Positions 1 through 7,484 of a stretch of 55,511 nt of DNA are shown one piece after another (position 1 is the stretch's first letter; the number at the start of each line of letters is the position of its first letter). A model generated the notes under the pieces. The model did not search any database. It worked only from the letters and a program-made list of their open reading frames with translations, and was not told where the DNA came from. The position numbers and the translations under genes are program-made. This DNA comes from CALBZH01 sp964538515 (GTDB lineage: Bacteria; Desulfobacterota; Syntrophobacteria; Syntrophobacterales; Syntrophobacteraceae). Location of the stretch: assembly GCA_964538515.1 (NCBI GenBank), contig CAZIEW010000031.1, forward strand, positions 1 to 55,511, given 5' to 3'.

Positions 1-910
1 AGAAAAGGTCCTCGCGGAACTGGCCCTCTTTGACTCGAGCCTCGAGATCCTGATGGGTGGCGCTGATGATGCGCGCGTCCACCTTGAATGTCCTTTCTCC
101 GCCGACCCGCTGAAACTCCCTTTCCTGCAGAAAGCGCAGGAGCTTCACCTGCACCGGAGGCGTCAGCTCGCCGATTTCATCGAGGAACAGGGTTCCCCCG
201 TCAGCCTGCTCGAAGCGGCCGATACGCCGCTGCACGGCCCCGGTGAAGGCTCCCTTTTCGTGGCCGAAGAGCTCGCTTTCGAGCAGCGTTTCAGGGATCG
301 CCGCGCAGTTCACGGCGATGAGGGGCCGACCGGACCTGGGGCTCATCGTGTGGATCATGCCCGCCAGGAGCTCCTTGCCGGTTCCCGTCTCTCCCTGGAT
401 GAGCACCGTGGCTTGGCTCGACGCGACCCGCCCGGCAAGGTTCACCAGCTCCGCCATCTTCTCGCTCTGGTGGAGCATGGGCTTGGAGGCGGCTCCCCTC
501 GCTGCGATTTCCGTCCGAAGGATTGCGTTTTCCTTCACCAGACGCCGGTGGTCGGCGATCCGCCCGATGAGCAGGGAAAGCTCCTCGAGGTCGATCGGCT
601 TGGTGATGTAGTCCCTGGCTCCGGCCTTCATGGCGGCGACGGCTGTTTCGATCGTTCCGAAGGCGGTCAGGATCACGGCGTCGATTTCGGGGTTGAGCCG
701 TCTCGCCTCGCCCAACACCTCGAGCCCGTCCATGCCGGGCATCTTGAAATCGAGCAGCACCAGGTCGAAAGACGCCTTGGCAAGGAGACGCAGAGCGCTT
801 TCGCCGTCCTCGCTCTCGGTCACGCGATGGCCTTCCCCCACCAGGAAATCACGGAGCATCTCCCGCTGGAAGGGCTCGTCTTCGGCAATCAAAATGTCGA
901 GGCTTTCCAA
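1..910 (-). CDS. NtrC-type sigma-54 response regulator, ZraR-like (C-terminus cut by window edge)
   Basis: Cytoplasmic transcription activator for sigma-54 promoters, controlled by phosphorylation. About 303 residues are visible. A receiver domain comes first, with the acidic pair near residues 10-11, phospho-acceptor Asp54 in LLDFKMPGMDG and Lys104 in ITKPID. The AAA+ module follows, with Walker A GETGTGKE, an intact GAFTGA loop (HEKGAFTGA) and Walker B-like TLFLDEIGE. The rest of the AAA+ domain and the Fis-type HTH lie beyond base 1. The start is uncertain: TTG at 910 puts the receiver domain in the usual place, and an in-frame TTG at about 949 would overlap the kinase stop. It follows the kinase and a ZraP-like gene, so it is probably the output of a ZraPSR-like system. 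Family call is firm; the ZraR role is inferred from gene order. Confidence 0.85.
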   Translation of the reverse strand, partial: MESLDILIAEDEPFQREMLRDFLVGEGHRVTESEDGESALRLLAKASFDLVLLDFKMPGMDGLEVLGEARRLNPEIDAVILTAFGTIETAVAAMKAGARDYITKPIDLEELSLLIGRIADHRRLVKENAILRTEIAARGAASKPMLHQSEKMAELVNLAGRVASSQATVLIQGETGTGKELLAGMIHTMSPRSGRPLIAVNCAAIPETLLESELFGHEKGAFTGAVQRRIGRFEQADGGTLFLDEIGELTPPVQVKLLRFLQEREFQRVGGERTFKVDARIISATHQDLEARVKEGQFREDLF

Positions 911-945
911 GTTGTCTATCCCGTCTCTGCTGCAGGGCTGTCCAC

Positions 946-2754
946 TCAAGCACCAACACCCGCGCCTCCCGATGCAGCCCCGGGAAGGGCCGTCGCGCCG
1001 GGAAGCAAGATCGCCACGATCGTTCCGCTGCCTTCTTCGCTCTCGATGCGAATCTCCCCCCCGTGGGCCACGATGATCTCGTGGGCAATGGCCAGGCCGA
1101 GTCCCACCCCGCTCTCCTTGGTGGTGTAAAAAGGATTCCAGATTCTCGTCTCCTCACCTGCCGGGATTCCAGATCCGGTATCCCAGACCCGGATGCTGAC
1201 CCAGTTCCTCCAAATCGTGTCGCAGACAAGCGTCACCTGCCCCTCCCCGGAGATCGCCTCCATCGCGTTGCGCACGATGTTGAGGATCGCCTGCTGCATC
1301 TTTCCTCCATCCATCGAGATCATGGGCAGGTCGTTGGACCACCGCGTTTGGATCCGAACCCCTCGTGACCGGGCTTCATCCCGGATGAGAAAGACGATCC
1401 GATCGAGGACGTCCGCAATCGACTGTGGTCTGAAGTCAGTCCGGCTGCTTCTCGAGAGGCTCAGGAACTCCTCGACGATTCCGTTCAGCCGTTTGATCTC
1501 GTCTCGCACGATATGCGTGATCCGGTCGAACCCCTCTTTCTTGCCGGGGTCTTCCGGGGGAAAGTCCCGCTGGATCCGCTGGGCGGCCATGCTGATGGCG
1601 TTAAGCGGGTTTCGGATCTCGTGGGCGACCCCGGCCCCGAGCTTTCCGAGGGACGAGAGCTTCTCGGCCTGGAACAGGCGGTCCCGCATGGCCTGGAGTC
1701 TTGCCACATGGCGATTCTGGGTCTGGTAGAGGGCTCCCATGGCAAGGAGGCCGATCACCCCCATGAATCCCGCCCACAGAAAGATGTGCCGCCGGTTTTC
1801 CTGGAGAAGCCGATCGGTCTCGTGGGTCTCGACTCCCACGCGAATGGCTCCAATGGGGCTCCCATTCGAATGGAACGGCAGCGAGAGCTCCAGGAGCTTC
1901 ATCTCGCCCACCCGCACACACTGTCCGACCGCGCCTTCCGAATCTCGCGCCGCGCCGGCCATGAGCAAACATTCCTGGATCTTCTCTTCGGGGAGTGTCC
2001 CCGACCCGGCAAGAATCCGGCCTTCCGTGTCTTCGACGGCCAGGTAAACCACCCCCTTGCCCAATTGCAGCTCTTCGAGGGACGATTGGATGGCGACTCG
2101 CCTCGCCCAATACTCGATCCCCTTGCCGTCGAGCGCAAGAACAACGACCCCCCTCATGCCGCGTCGGCGAATCCCGACAAAGCCGAACGCCCCCTCTTTG
2201 CTCATGCCGTGGAACAGGTGAATGTCAATCTCGTCCCTTCCGTGTATCAGGTCTTGCACGTGAGAGGCAAATTCCGGCGGCAAGGGATGACTTTCATGAG
2301 CCACGCGGCCCGTTGCATCGAAAAGCGCGATCGCCTGCAAGTGATTGGAGGCTGCGAGATCGTTGAGCGCTGCCTGCACGCCCGTGTCCGTCCACTCGTT
2401 TAAGTCTACGGACCTGGCCACGTCGATCAGCGCTCTCGCCACGGTTTCCTGCAGGGAGAATGCCTCGTCATCGAGGGCGAGTCCCGCATAGAGGCTCCTA
2501 AGATCGGTCTCATTGCGCAGAATGCGCCGTGTTTTGTCGTTGGACACATTCTCGATGACCTCGGCCACGTAGAGGGCTTTCTTCGTGAGGGCATCCAGAA
2601 GGAGGGCTTCGAGCCGCCTCAGGTCCATCATCGCCATGCTGGAGAAAAGAAGCCCAAACAGCAAAAAGACCAGGGCCACGGCAAGAGGCTGGAGAAAGCG
2701 ACGGTTGGATCGCGCGCCGAAGTCTCGCTGAAGCGCCTTACGTCTCCCGGTCAC
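946..2754 (-). CDS. Membrane sensor histidine kinase, ZraS-like
   Basis: Inner-membrane sensor kinase of 602 residues. It has a TM near residues 21-40 (LAVALVFLLFGLLF), a periplasmic sensor of roughly 270 residues, a second TM (FLWAGFMGVIGLLAMGALY), HisKA with the phospho-acceptor His in GVAHEIRNPLNAI, and an HATPase_c domain with N box (NIVRNAMEA), G1 (DTGSGIP), F box (WNPFYTTK) and G2 (GVGLGLAI). The GTG at 2754 is preferred because it overlaps the TGA of the upstream gene by four bases (GTGA), typical of translational coupling; a longer reading would run through that gene. It probably phosphorylates the regulator downstream. The ligand cannot be read from sequence; ZraS homologues respond to zinc or envelope stress. 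Confidence 0.88.
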   Translation of the reverse strand: MTGRRKALQRDFGARSNRRFLQPLAVALVFLLFGLLFSSMAMMDLRRLEALLLDALTKKALYVAEVIENVSNDKTRRILRNETDLRSLYAGLALDDEAFSLQETVARALIDVARSVDLNEWTDTGVQAALNDLAASNHLQAIALFDATGRVAHESHPLPPEFASHVQDLIHGRDEIDIHLFHGMSKEGAFGFVGIRRRGMRGVVVLALDGKGIEYWARRVAIQSSLEELQLGKGVVYLAVEDTEGRILAGSGTLPEEKIQECLLMAGAARDSEGAVGQCVRVGEMKLLELSLPFHSNGSPIGAIRVGVETHETDRLLQENRRHIFLWAGFMGVIGLLAMGALYQTQNRHVARLQAMRDRLFQAEKLSSLGKLGAGVAHEIRNPLNAISMAAQRIQRDFPPEDPGKKEGFDRITHIVRDEIKRLNGIVEEFLSLSRSSRTDFRPQSIADVLDRIVFLIRDEARSRGVRIQTRWSNDLPMISMDGGKMQQAILNIVRNAMEAISGEGQVTLVCDTIWRNWVSIRVWDTGSGIPAGEETRIWNPFYTTKESGVGLGLAIAHEIIVAHGGEIRIESEEGSGTIVAILLPGATALPGAASGGAGVGA

Positions 2755-3200
2755 GGCTGCTTCCTTTGATTCCACGGCAAACACCCGTCCCCGGTAGCCG
2801 ACCACCGCTGCAACTGTTCGGGGCTCAGCGCTTCCCGGATTTCGATCTGGCAGTCCATAGCCGTCCGCTGACACTCGGACTGGAGCTCAAGGACCTCGCG
2901 GGCCTTGGCCCGAATCGAGATGGCATCCGCCCGGGCATCCTTGAAAAGGGTCTGAAGCTCGATCCGCTTGCTCATCAGCTTTCCCTGCAGCACGTTGATC
3001 TGCCCGTCGCAGGCTCTCTCGATCCGGACCACAGCGGTTCGCTGGTCCTCGGAGAGGTCCAGCCGGTCGAGGGAAACTCCCGACGGCGCCACACTCCACG
3101 ACCTGGCAGACTCCTGCTGTCCCTTCTGCGCCCCCGGCACCCCCGGCAAACACAGCCATAGCAGGATTCCGCCAACAACCACCTGCATGCTTCTGATCAT
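2751..3200 (-). CDS. Spy/CpxP/ZraP-family periplasmic protein
   Basis: Small exported protein of 149 residues with an N-terminal signal segment (VVVGGILLWLCLPGVPGA). The mature part is helical and carries two LTxxQ-like motifs, LDLSEDQ and ALSPEQLQ, the hallmark of Spy/CpxP/ZraP periplasmic chaperones. Three cysteines (ACDG, ECQ, DCQ) lie in the helical core. The ATG at 3200 has a GGGAG Shine-Dalgarno; a TTG three bases upstream is the alternative. It is first in a chaperone-kinase-regulator operon, the order of zraP-zraS-zraR components, behind a candidate sigma-54 promoter at 3247-3261. It probably modulates the kinase sensor domain, by analogy with ZraP. Confidence 0.8.
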   Translation of the reverse strand: MIRSMQVVVGGILLWLCLPGVPGAQKGQQESARSWSVAPSGVSLDRLDLSEDQRTAVVRIERACDGQINVLQGKLMSKRIELQTLFKDARADAISIRAKAREVLELQSECQRTAMDCQIEIREALSPEQLQRWSATGDGCLPWNQRKQP

Positions 3201-3246
3201 CAACGATTCGCTCCCTTCTCCTTGAAGAAACCCGTGAACGCGTCGA

Positions 3247-3261
3247 GCAATCTTTATACCA
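3247..3261 (-). promoter_or_regulatory. Candidate sigma-54 promoter for the ZraPSR-like operon
   Basis: On the minus strand this reads TGGTAT-N5-TTGC, with the GG and GC dinucleotides exactly 10 bases apart as in -24/-12 promoters. The -24 half departs from TGGCAC. It would start transcription about 35 bases upstream of the first gene's ATG. Confidence 0.55.
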
Positions 3262-3554
3262 AATCCCTTCCCGTGACTTCAAGACGGGGTGCTAATGATA
3301 TCAGTGCGTTAGGGATTGGAGGAGGAAGGGATAGGCCCACCGCCCTCGACAATAATGTCGAGAGCAGTGGAATCGCCAGCCTGATTTGTCGAATGCTGTA
3401 ACAATTTGAAATCATATGTTTTTATTTAATATTGCCCGGCTTGGAGCTCGACATTCTTTGCCGCTCCACCCTTGCCATCCAATACCTGAAACCCCATCTC
3501 CCCAGGACCATCATCGTAGTTATTGCAATATGTTAGCATTGCCTTTTGGCAATC
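3262..3554. promoter_or_regulatory. Divergent intergenic control region with palindromes
   Basis: Non-coding stretch between two divergent ZraP-like genes. A perfect palindrome CTCGACA-ATAA-TGTCGAG lies at 3345-3362, and a related half-site CTCGACA at 3447-3453. A second perfect inverted repeat, ATTGCC-TTTT-GGCAAT, sits at 3538-3553 directly against the plus-strand -24 element. The first pair lies 85-110 bp upstream of both sigma-54 promoters, where enhancer sites for the downstream regulator would be expected. The regulator assignment is inference. Confidence 0.5.
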
Positions 3555-3569
3555 TGGCACGACTGTTGC
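3555..3569 (+). promoter_or_regulatory. Sigma-54 (-24/-12) promoter
   Basis: TGGCACG-ACTG-TTGC matches the sigma-54 consensus at every conserved position, with 10 bases between GG and GC. Expected start near 3581, about 46 bases before the ATG of the ZraP-like gene at 3627. Confidence 0.85.
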
Positions 3570-3626
3570 CCTGCAGGAAGGCGGAAAAGAGGTGCTGTGA
3601 AGAAAACCAACAGGGAGGCAAGTCCT

Positions 3627-4088
3627 ATGAAAAAGCTAAGCATACTCGTCGTGGCGATGGTTCTGGTGGCTTCAAGCGCGTGGGCGTTTCGCGGAGGATG
3701 CGGAATGGGGCCGGGGTTTGGAATGGCACCCTACGTGGCAACCACCTTGGAGCTGACCGACGACCAGAAGGCTCAGATCCAAGCAAAGCAGGAGTCCTTC
3801 ATGGAGGAGATCGCCCCCCTTCGGGACAAACTCTTCAGCAAGAAAATGGAGATGAAGGACTTGTGGGCTAAAGCCAGCCCCGATCAAGCCGCTATTTCCG
3901 AAAAACGCCAGGAGATCCAAGCCATCCAAAACGAGATTCAGGAAAAGGCCACCCAATACCAGCTCGATTGCCGGCAGTTCCTGACGCCCGATCAGCAGGA
4001 GAAGCTTGGAACCCTTGTGGCGCAGCACGGGGGACGAGGCGGCATGGGAATGGGCGCCGGTCATCGCTGGGGCATGCAAAACAGGTAG
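3627..4088 (+). CDS. Second ZraP/Spy-family periplasmic protein
   Basis: Exported protein of 153 residues with a clean signal peptide ending in SSAWA. It has LTxxQ motifs ELTDDQ and LTPDQQ flanking a helical, coiled-coil-prone core. Gly/Met/His-rich segments lie at both ends: FRGGCGMGPGFGM after the signal, and GGRGGMGMGAGHRWGM at the C-terminus. Such ends are typical of ZraP-like metal-binding chaperones. The ATG at 3627 has GGGAGG eight bases upstream. It is the only gene on its transcript before a 117-bp gap and lies behind a near-perfect sigma-54 promoter, so it is probably the main target of the divergent kinase/regulator pair. Confidence 0.85.
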   Translation: MKKLSILVVAMVLVASSAWAFRGGCGMGPGFGMAPYVATTLELTDDQKAQIQAKQESFMEEIAPLRDKLFSKKMEMKDLWAKASPDQAAISEKRQEIQAIQNEIQEKATQYQLDCRQFLTPDQQEKLGTLVAQHGGRGGMGMGAGHRWGMQNR

Positions 4089-4205
4089 ACCTGAAATCAG
4101 GTGAGCGGCTCATGCTCCCGCGGTTTCCCACATGTTTTACTGATCGTTCCAACGTCGGTCGTTTCAATTTCACAGTCTAAATCGGTTCATCCGGGAGTTT
4201 GACCC

Positions 4206-4709
4206 ATGGTGAAATGCGAAGGAGTGCGCATCAAGACCACGAGGTGGTTGTGCAAAGCCGCGGCGTCACAGCTCGTATGCCTGATCCTGCTTCTTTCGGC
4301 CTCGTTCGGTTACGCTCAGGAGAGGGTGACTCTGAAAGCCCACGGCAGCATGGGTCCGGGAAACCTCTACGACCTCACTACCATTCAGAGAATTCGGGGA
4401 GAGGTTTTGACCGTCGAGGAGTTTTCCCCTGCCCTGGGCATGCCGCCGGGAGTCGTGCTTTCGATGAAAACCGAAGAGCAAGCCATCGCTCGGGTCTTTC
4501 TCGGTCCGCAATGGTATCTCGAAAGCCGTGACTTCGAAGTCGAAGCCAAGGACCGGTTGGAAGTGAAGGGATCGAAGATCACCTACGAAGGCAAGCCCGC
4601 TCTGGTCGCCGCAGTGGTGTTGAGGGGCGATCAAGTCATCAGGCTTCGTGATGAAAACGGGGTTCCCGTGTGGAGTGTCTGGGCTCCCAAGCGACAGGCT
4701 GCAAACTGA
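4206..4709 (+). CDS. Exported protein of unknown function, possible small beta-barrel fold
   Basis: 167 residues with a basic N-terminus and hydrophobic signal (LVCLILLLSASFGYAQ), so periplasmic. The mature domain alternates short strands (IRGEVLTVEEF, VVLSMKT, LEVKGSKITYEGKPALVAAVVL) in a pattern suggesting an OB-like or similar small barrel, but I do not recognise the family with confidence. It lies between the ZraP-like gene and the efflux operon on the same strand. The ATG is preceded by GGGAG. It may be an accessory of either unit; no function is assigned. Confidence 0.7.
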   Translation: MVKCEGVRIKTTRWLCKAAASQLVCLILLLSASFGYAQERVTLKAHGSMGPGNLYDLTTIQRIRGEVLTVEEFSPALGMPPGVVLSMKTEEQAIARVFLGPQWYLESRDFEVEAKDRLEVKGSKITYEGKPALVAAVVLRGDQVIRLRDENGVPVWSVWAPKRQAAN

Positions 4710-4731
4710 GCAGCGGCCCCACTTCAACTCT

Positions 4732-6357
4732 ATGCAGACAAAGAGGAAACGTCGGTTGGTACCGGATCCGGCAAAGGTCTTTCCCGAAATGCTTGCTTGT
4801 GCGCCTTTAGAGATCCAACTGTCTGATGATGCAGCGGGAAAGGGCTTCCCGAGAGAGAATGATCCGCTCCGCGCTCAGAAGCCAACTTCCGGAGAAACGC
4901 TTTTCGTTTGCCCCCGGGCAAGAGAGGATGGGCATCCCGGCAAGAGGAGGGCGAATGGAGCCACGCGTCCCTCCTTTTATATATTTGTTCCCTTCATTCT
5001 CTCCCTTCTGGTGGGCTGCGCCGCCATGCAGCCCACCGACCCGTACGCGGCGGTTGTGACGGCGAGGTGCACCTTCCTGCCCGTTTCATCCCAGGAACCG
5101 GCCGCGCCCGTAAAGGTGGATCTCTCCGAGGAACCGCTCACGCTCGATCGATGCATCGAGGTGGCTCTTGTCAACAATCCCGAGCTGGCGGCCACCAGTC
5201 GGGAGGTCGCGGCCGCGGGATCGCGGGTTGACCAGGCGAAAGCCCAGCGGTGGCCTACGTTGACGGCCGAGGGACGCTTTGACCGTTACTTGGACCCCCA
5301 GCGACTTCTCCAGGCCACTCGTAACGGCGAGCCCGGCATTTTCGACGTGAATATGGCCCGTGGGGACCTCGTCATCAAAATGCCTCTCTTCACGGGCGGA
5401 CGCATCATCAACGAGATTGCCGCCGCGAAGCTGCTTCGCGAAGCGGAGGCGAAACGGTTGGCAAGGACGGGAGAGGAGCTGATTTTTAACGTGAGCAGCT
5501 TCTATTATGCCATCCTGGGACAGCGGAAGGTCATTCAGTCGCTCGACTTTTCCATTACGGCCATGGAAGAGCACCTGAAGCAGGTCGATGCCCTCCTGGC
5601 CGTTCAAAAAGCCGCCAAGGTCGATTTCCTCCGAACCGAAGTGCGACTGGCCGATCTGAAGCAGAATCTGGTGAAGGAGCAAAACGTCTTGGCGGTGCAG
5701 AAGCGCGTGCTTGCCGGCCTTCTGGGGGTGGACTACGACACGGAGCGCTTCGTTGTGGAAGGGAAGCTCACCTTCGAGGAGGTTTCCCTTGATGCGACGG
5801 CGCTCACGGCACAGGCTCTGGGCGCTCGACCGGATTACCTCGCCGCCAGGGCCCGGCTCGAAGCGCAGGGCCGTCGGGTCGACATCGCCAGGGCGGGCCA
5901 TCTACCCACGCTTTCCGTGCTGGGCAATTACGGGCTCCGCTCGGACCTTTCGAGCGACGATGTGACAGCCGGGAGCATCGGCTTGGGAGTCACGTTCCCC
6001 TTGTATGAAGGAGGTCGCGTGATGGCCAAGGTGGAAGAGGAGCGTGCGACATTGGCGGCCGCTCAGGAGCGGCTGCGGAAGCTCGAGCTTCAGATCCGCA
6101 CGGACGTCGAAACGGCTGTTCTCGAGGTCCGATCCAGCAGCGAACGGGTGAAATCATTGTCGAAAGCCATTGAGCAGGCTCGGGAGAGTCTGCGCATCGA
6201 ACGGCAGAAGTACGATTTGGGCATGGGCTCCATGACGGACGTTCTGGATGCACAGTCCGCCCTCCTTCAAGCGGAAACCAACTACTATCGAGCCATGGCC
6301 GATTTCCGCACGGCGCTCGCACGACTCGACTTTGCCACGGGAGGCCGGCGATCATGA
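4732..6357 (+). CDS. TolC-family outer-membrane efflux lipoprotein
   Basis: Outer-membrane channel component of a tripartite pump. Two repeats of the OEP fold are recognisable: LTLDRCIEVALVNNPELAA near the start, then NEIAAAKLLREAEAKRLART, the second-half LSVLGNYGLRSD and GLGVTFPLYEGGRV, and the long C-terminal coil ending RTALARLDFATGG. A lipobox LLVGC (Cys at about 5018) marks acylation. The start is problematic. In-frame ATGs (4732, 4789) lie more than 75 residues before the Cys. The best Shine-Dalgarno/ATG (GAGGAGG, ATG 4955) is one frame off and would give an ideal 21-residue lipoprotein signal if one T were added to the TTTT run near 4974. Its stop overlaps the next gene's start (ATGA). 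Confidence 0.82.
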   Translation: MQTKRKRRLVPDPAKVFPEMLACAPLEIQLSDDAAGKGFPRENDPLRAQKPTSGETLFVCPRAREDGHPGKRRANGATRPSFYIFVPFILSLLVGCAAMQPTDPYAAVVTARCTFLPVSSQEPAAPVKVDLSEEPLTLDRCIEVALVNNPELAATSREVAAAGSRVDQAKAQRWPTLTAEGRFDRYLDPQRLLQATRNGEPGIFDVNMARGDLVIKMPLFTGGRIINEIAAAKLLREAEAKRLARTGEELIFNVSSFYYAILGQRKVIQSLDFSITAMEEHLKQVDALLAVQKAAKVDFLRTEVRLADLKQNLVKEQNVLAVQKRVLAGLLGVDYDTERFVVEGKLTFEEVSLDATALTAQALGARPDYLAARARLEAQGRRVDIARAGHLPTLSVLGNYGLRSDLSSDDVTAGSIGLGVTFPLYEGGRVMAKVEEERATLAAAQERLRKLELQIRTDVETAVLEVRSSSERVKSLSKAIEQARESLRIERQKYDLGMGSMTDVLDAQSALLQAETNYYRAMADFRTALARLDFATGGRRS

Positions 6358-7484
6358 AAAACCGGATCTGGTTGCCCCTGCTCATCATGCTCCTTTGTCT
6401 CGGAATCTGGCATGCCTGGAGCTCCCAGGGGCAGGGAGCGTCGGGCGACAATGCAAAGCCGTCATCCGACGTGCCCGCCAAATCGGCGGCGGAGCCTTCC
6501 GCGGCTCAGGGGCCATCGCAGAAGGCCCCTGCCTCGCCCACTGTTGGAGTGGAAGTGATCCAGCCGCGGGAGCTCACCAAGACCGTTGAGATCACCGGGT
6601 CGGTAGCCGCCACTCGCCTGGCGCGCGTCGCCTCCCCCGGGGAAGGCCCGATCCTCAACTGCAAGGTGCGGGAAGGCGATTTCGTGAAGAAGGGAGAGCG
6701 GTTGCTGAGCATCGGGAGAAACACCGCGGCCCAGGCTCTTGTGGCGGCATCGCAGGCGGCTTTCAAAGAGCAGGAGCAGGAGCTTTGGCGGGTGCAGCAA
6801 CTGGTCGAAAGCGGAGCGATCCCGGGAGCCCAGCTGGACACCGCCCGGTCGAAGTTCGAAAGCGCGCGGGCACAGGTGGCGAAGGCCAGGGAAAGCGCCG
6901 ACGACTATTCGGTCACGGCTCCCTGGGACGGTGTTGTGAGCAAGGTGCTGGTGCGGGACGGCGATTTCGTGTCTCCCCGGTCTGCCCTGGTCGAGCTGTT
7001 CGATCCAAAGAGTCTGGTGATCCGGTTCTCCGTTCCGGAAGCCCAGGCCACCGAGATTCGCGAGGGCATGACCACGACGGTCCTGCTTGACGCCTATCCG
7101 GGGAAGACCTTTCAGGGTCGCGTGAACCGGGTCTATCCCGAGCTGGATACCCGCATGCGCACGCGCACGGCAGAGGCCGCCGTGGTTGAGCCGGTCAATC
7201 TCATTCCAGGGATGTTCGCTCGACTCGACGTGCTCCTCCAGTCGGTCCCCGAAGCCCTGACGGTCCCCTCCGAGGCCGTCATCATCACCCCCAAGGGGGA
7301 GCGCTTGGTCTTTGTCGTCGAGGGCGGGAAGGCGGTTCGACGAAAGGTCGAAACGGGAATCGAAAAGGAGGCAAGGATCCAGATCGTGAAGGGGATCCAG
7401 GCCGAAGAGCAGGTGATCGTCTCGGGCAATGAAAAGCTCAAAGACGGTGCGGTAGTCCAGGCGCGCGGAGGAGCGGTCCAATGA
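6354..7484 (+). CDS. RND efflux periplasmic adaptor (HlyD/AcrA family)
   Basis: Membrane-fusion protein of 376 residues linking the inner-membrane pump to the TolC-like channel. It has an N-terminal signal anchor (WLPLLIMLLCLGIWHAW) and an Ala/Pro/Ser-rich linker to about residue 60. A lipoyl-like half (GPILNCKVREGDFVKKGERL), a short helical hairpin (EQEQELWRVQQL to KARESADDY) and the second half (VTAPWDGVVSKVLVRDGDFV) follow. The beta-barrel and membrane-proximal domains include VPSEAVIITPKGERLVFVV. It overlaps the channel gene and the pump gene by four bases each, so the three are translationally coupled. The short hairpin is typical of RND adaptors. Substrate unknown. Confidence 0.93.
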   Translation: MKNRIWLPLLIMLLCLGIWHAWSSQGQGASGDNAKPSSDVPAKSAAEPSAAQGPSQKAPASPTVGVEVIQPRELTKTVEITGSVAATRLARVASPGEGPILNCKVREGDFVKKGERLLSIGRNTAAQALVAASQAAFKEQEQELWRVQQLVESGAIPGAQLDTARSKFESARAQVAKARESADDYSVTAPWDGVVSKVLVRDGDFVSPRSALVELFDPKSLVIRFSVPEAQATEIREGMTTTVLLDAYPGKTFQGRVNRVYPELDTRMRTRTAEAAVVEPVNLIPGMFARLDVLLQSVPEALTVPSEAVIITPKGERLVFVVEGGKAVRRKVETGIEKEARIQIVKGIQAEEQVIVSGNEKLKDGAVVQARGGAVQ

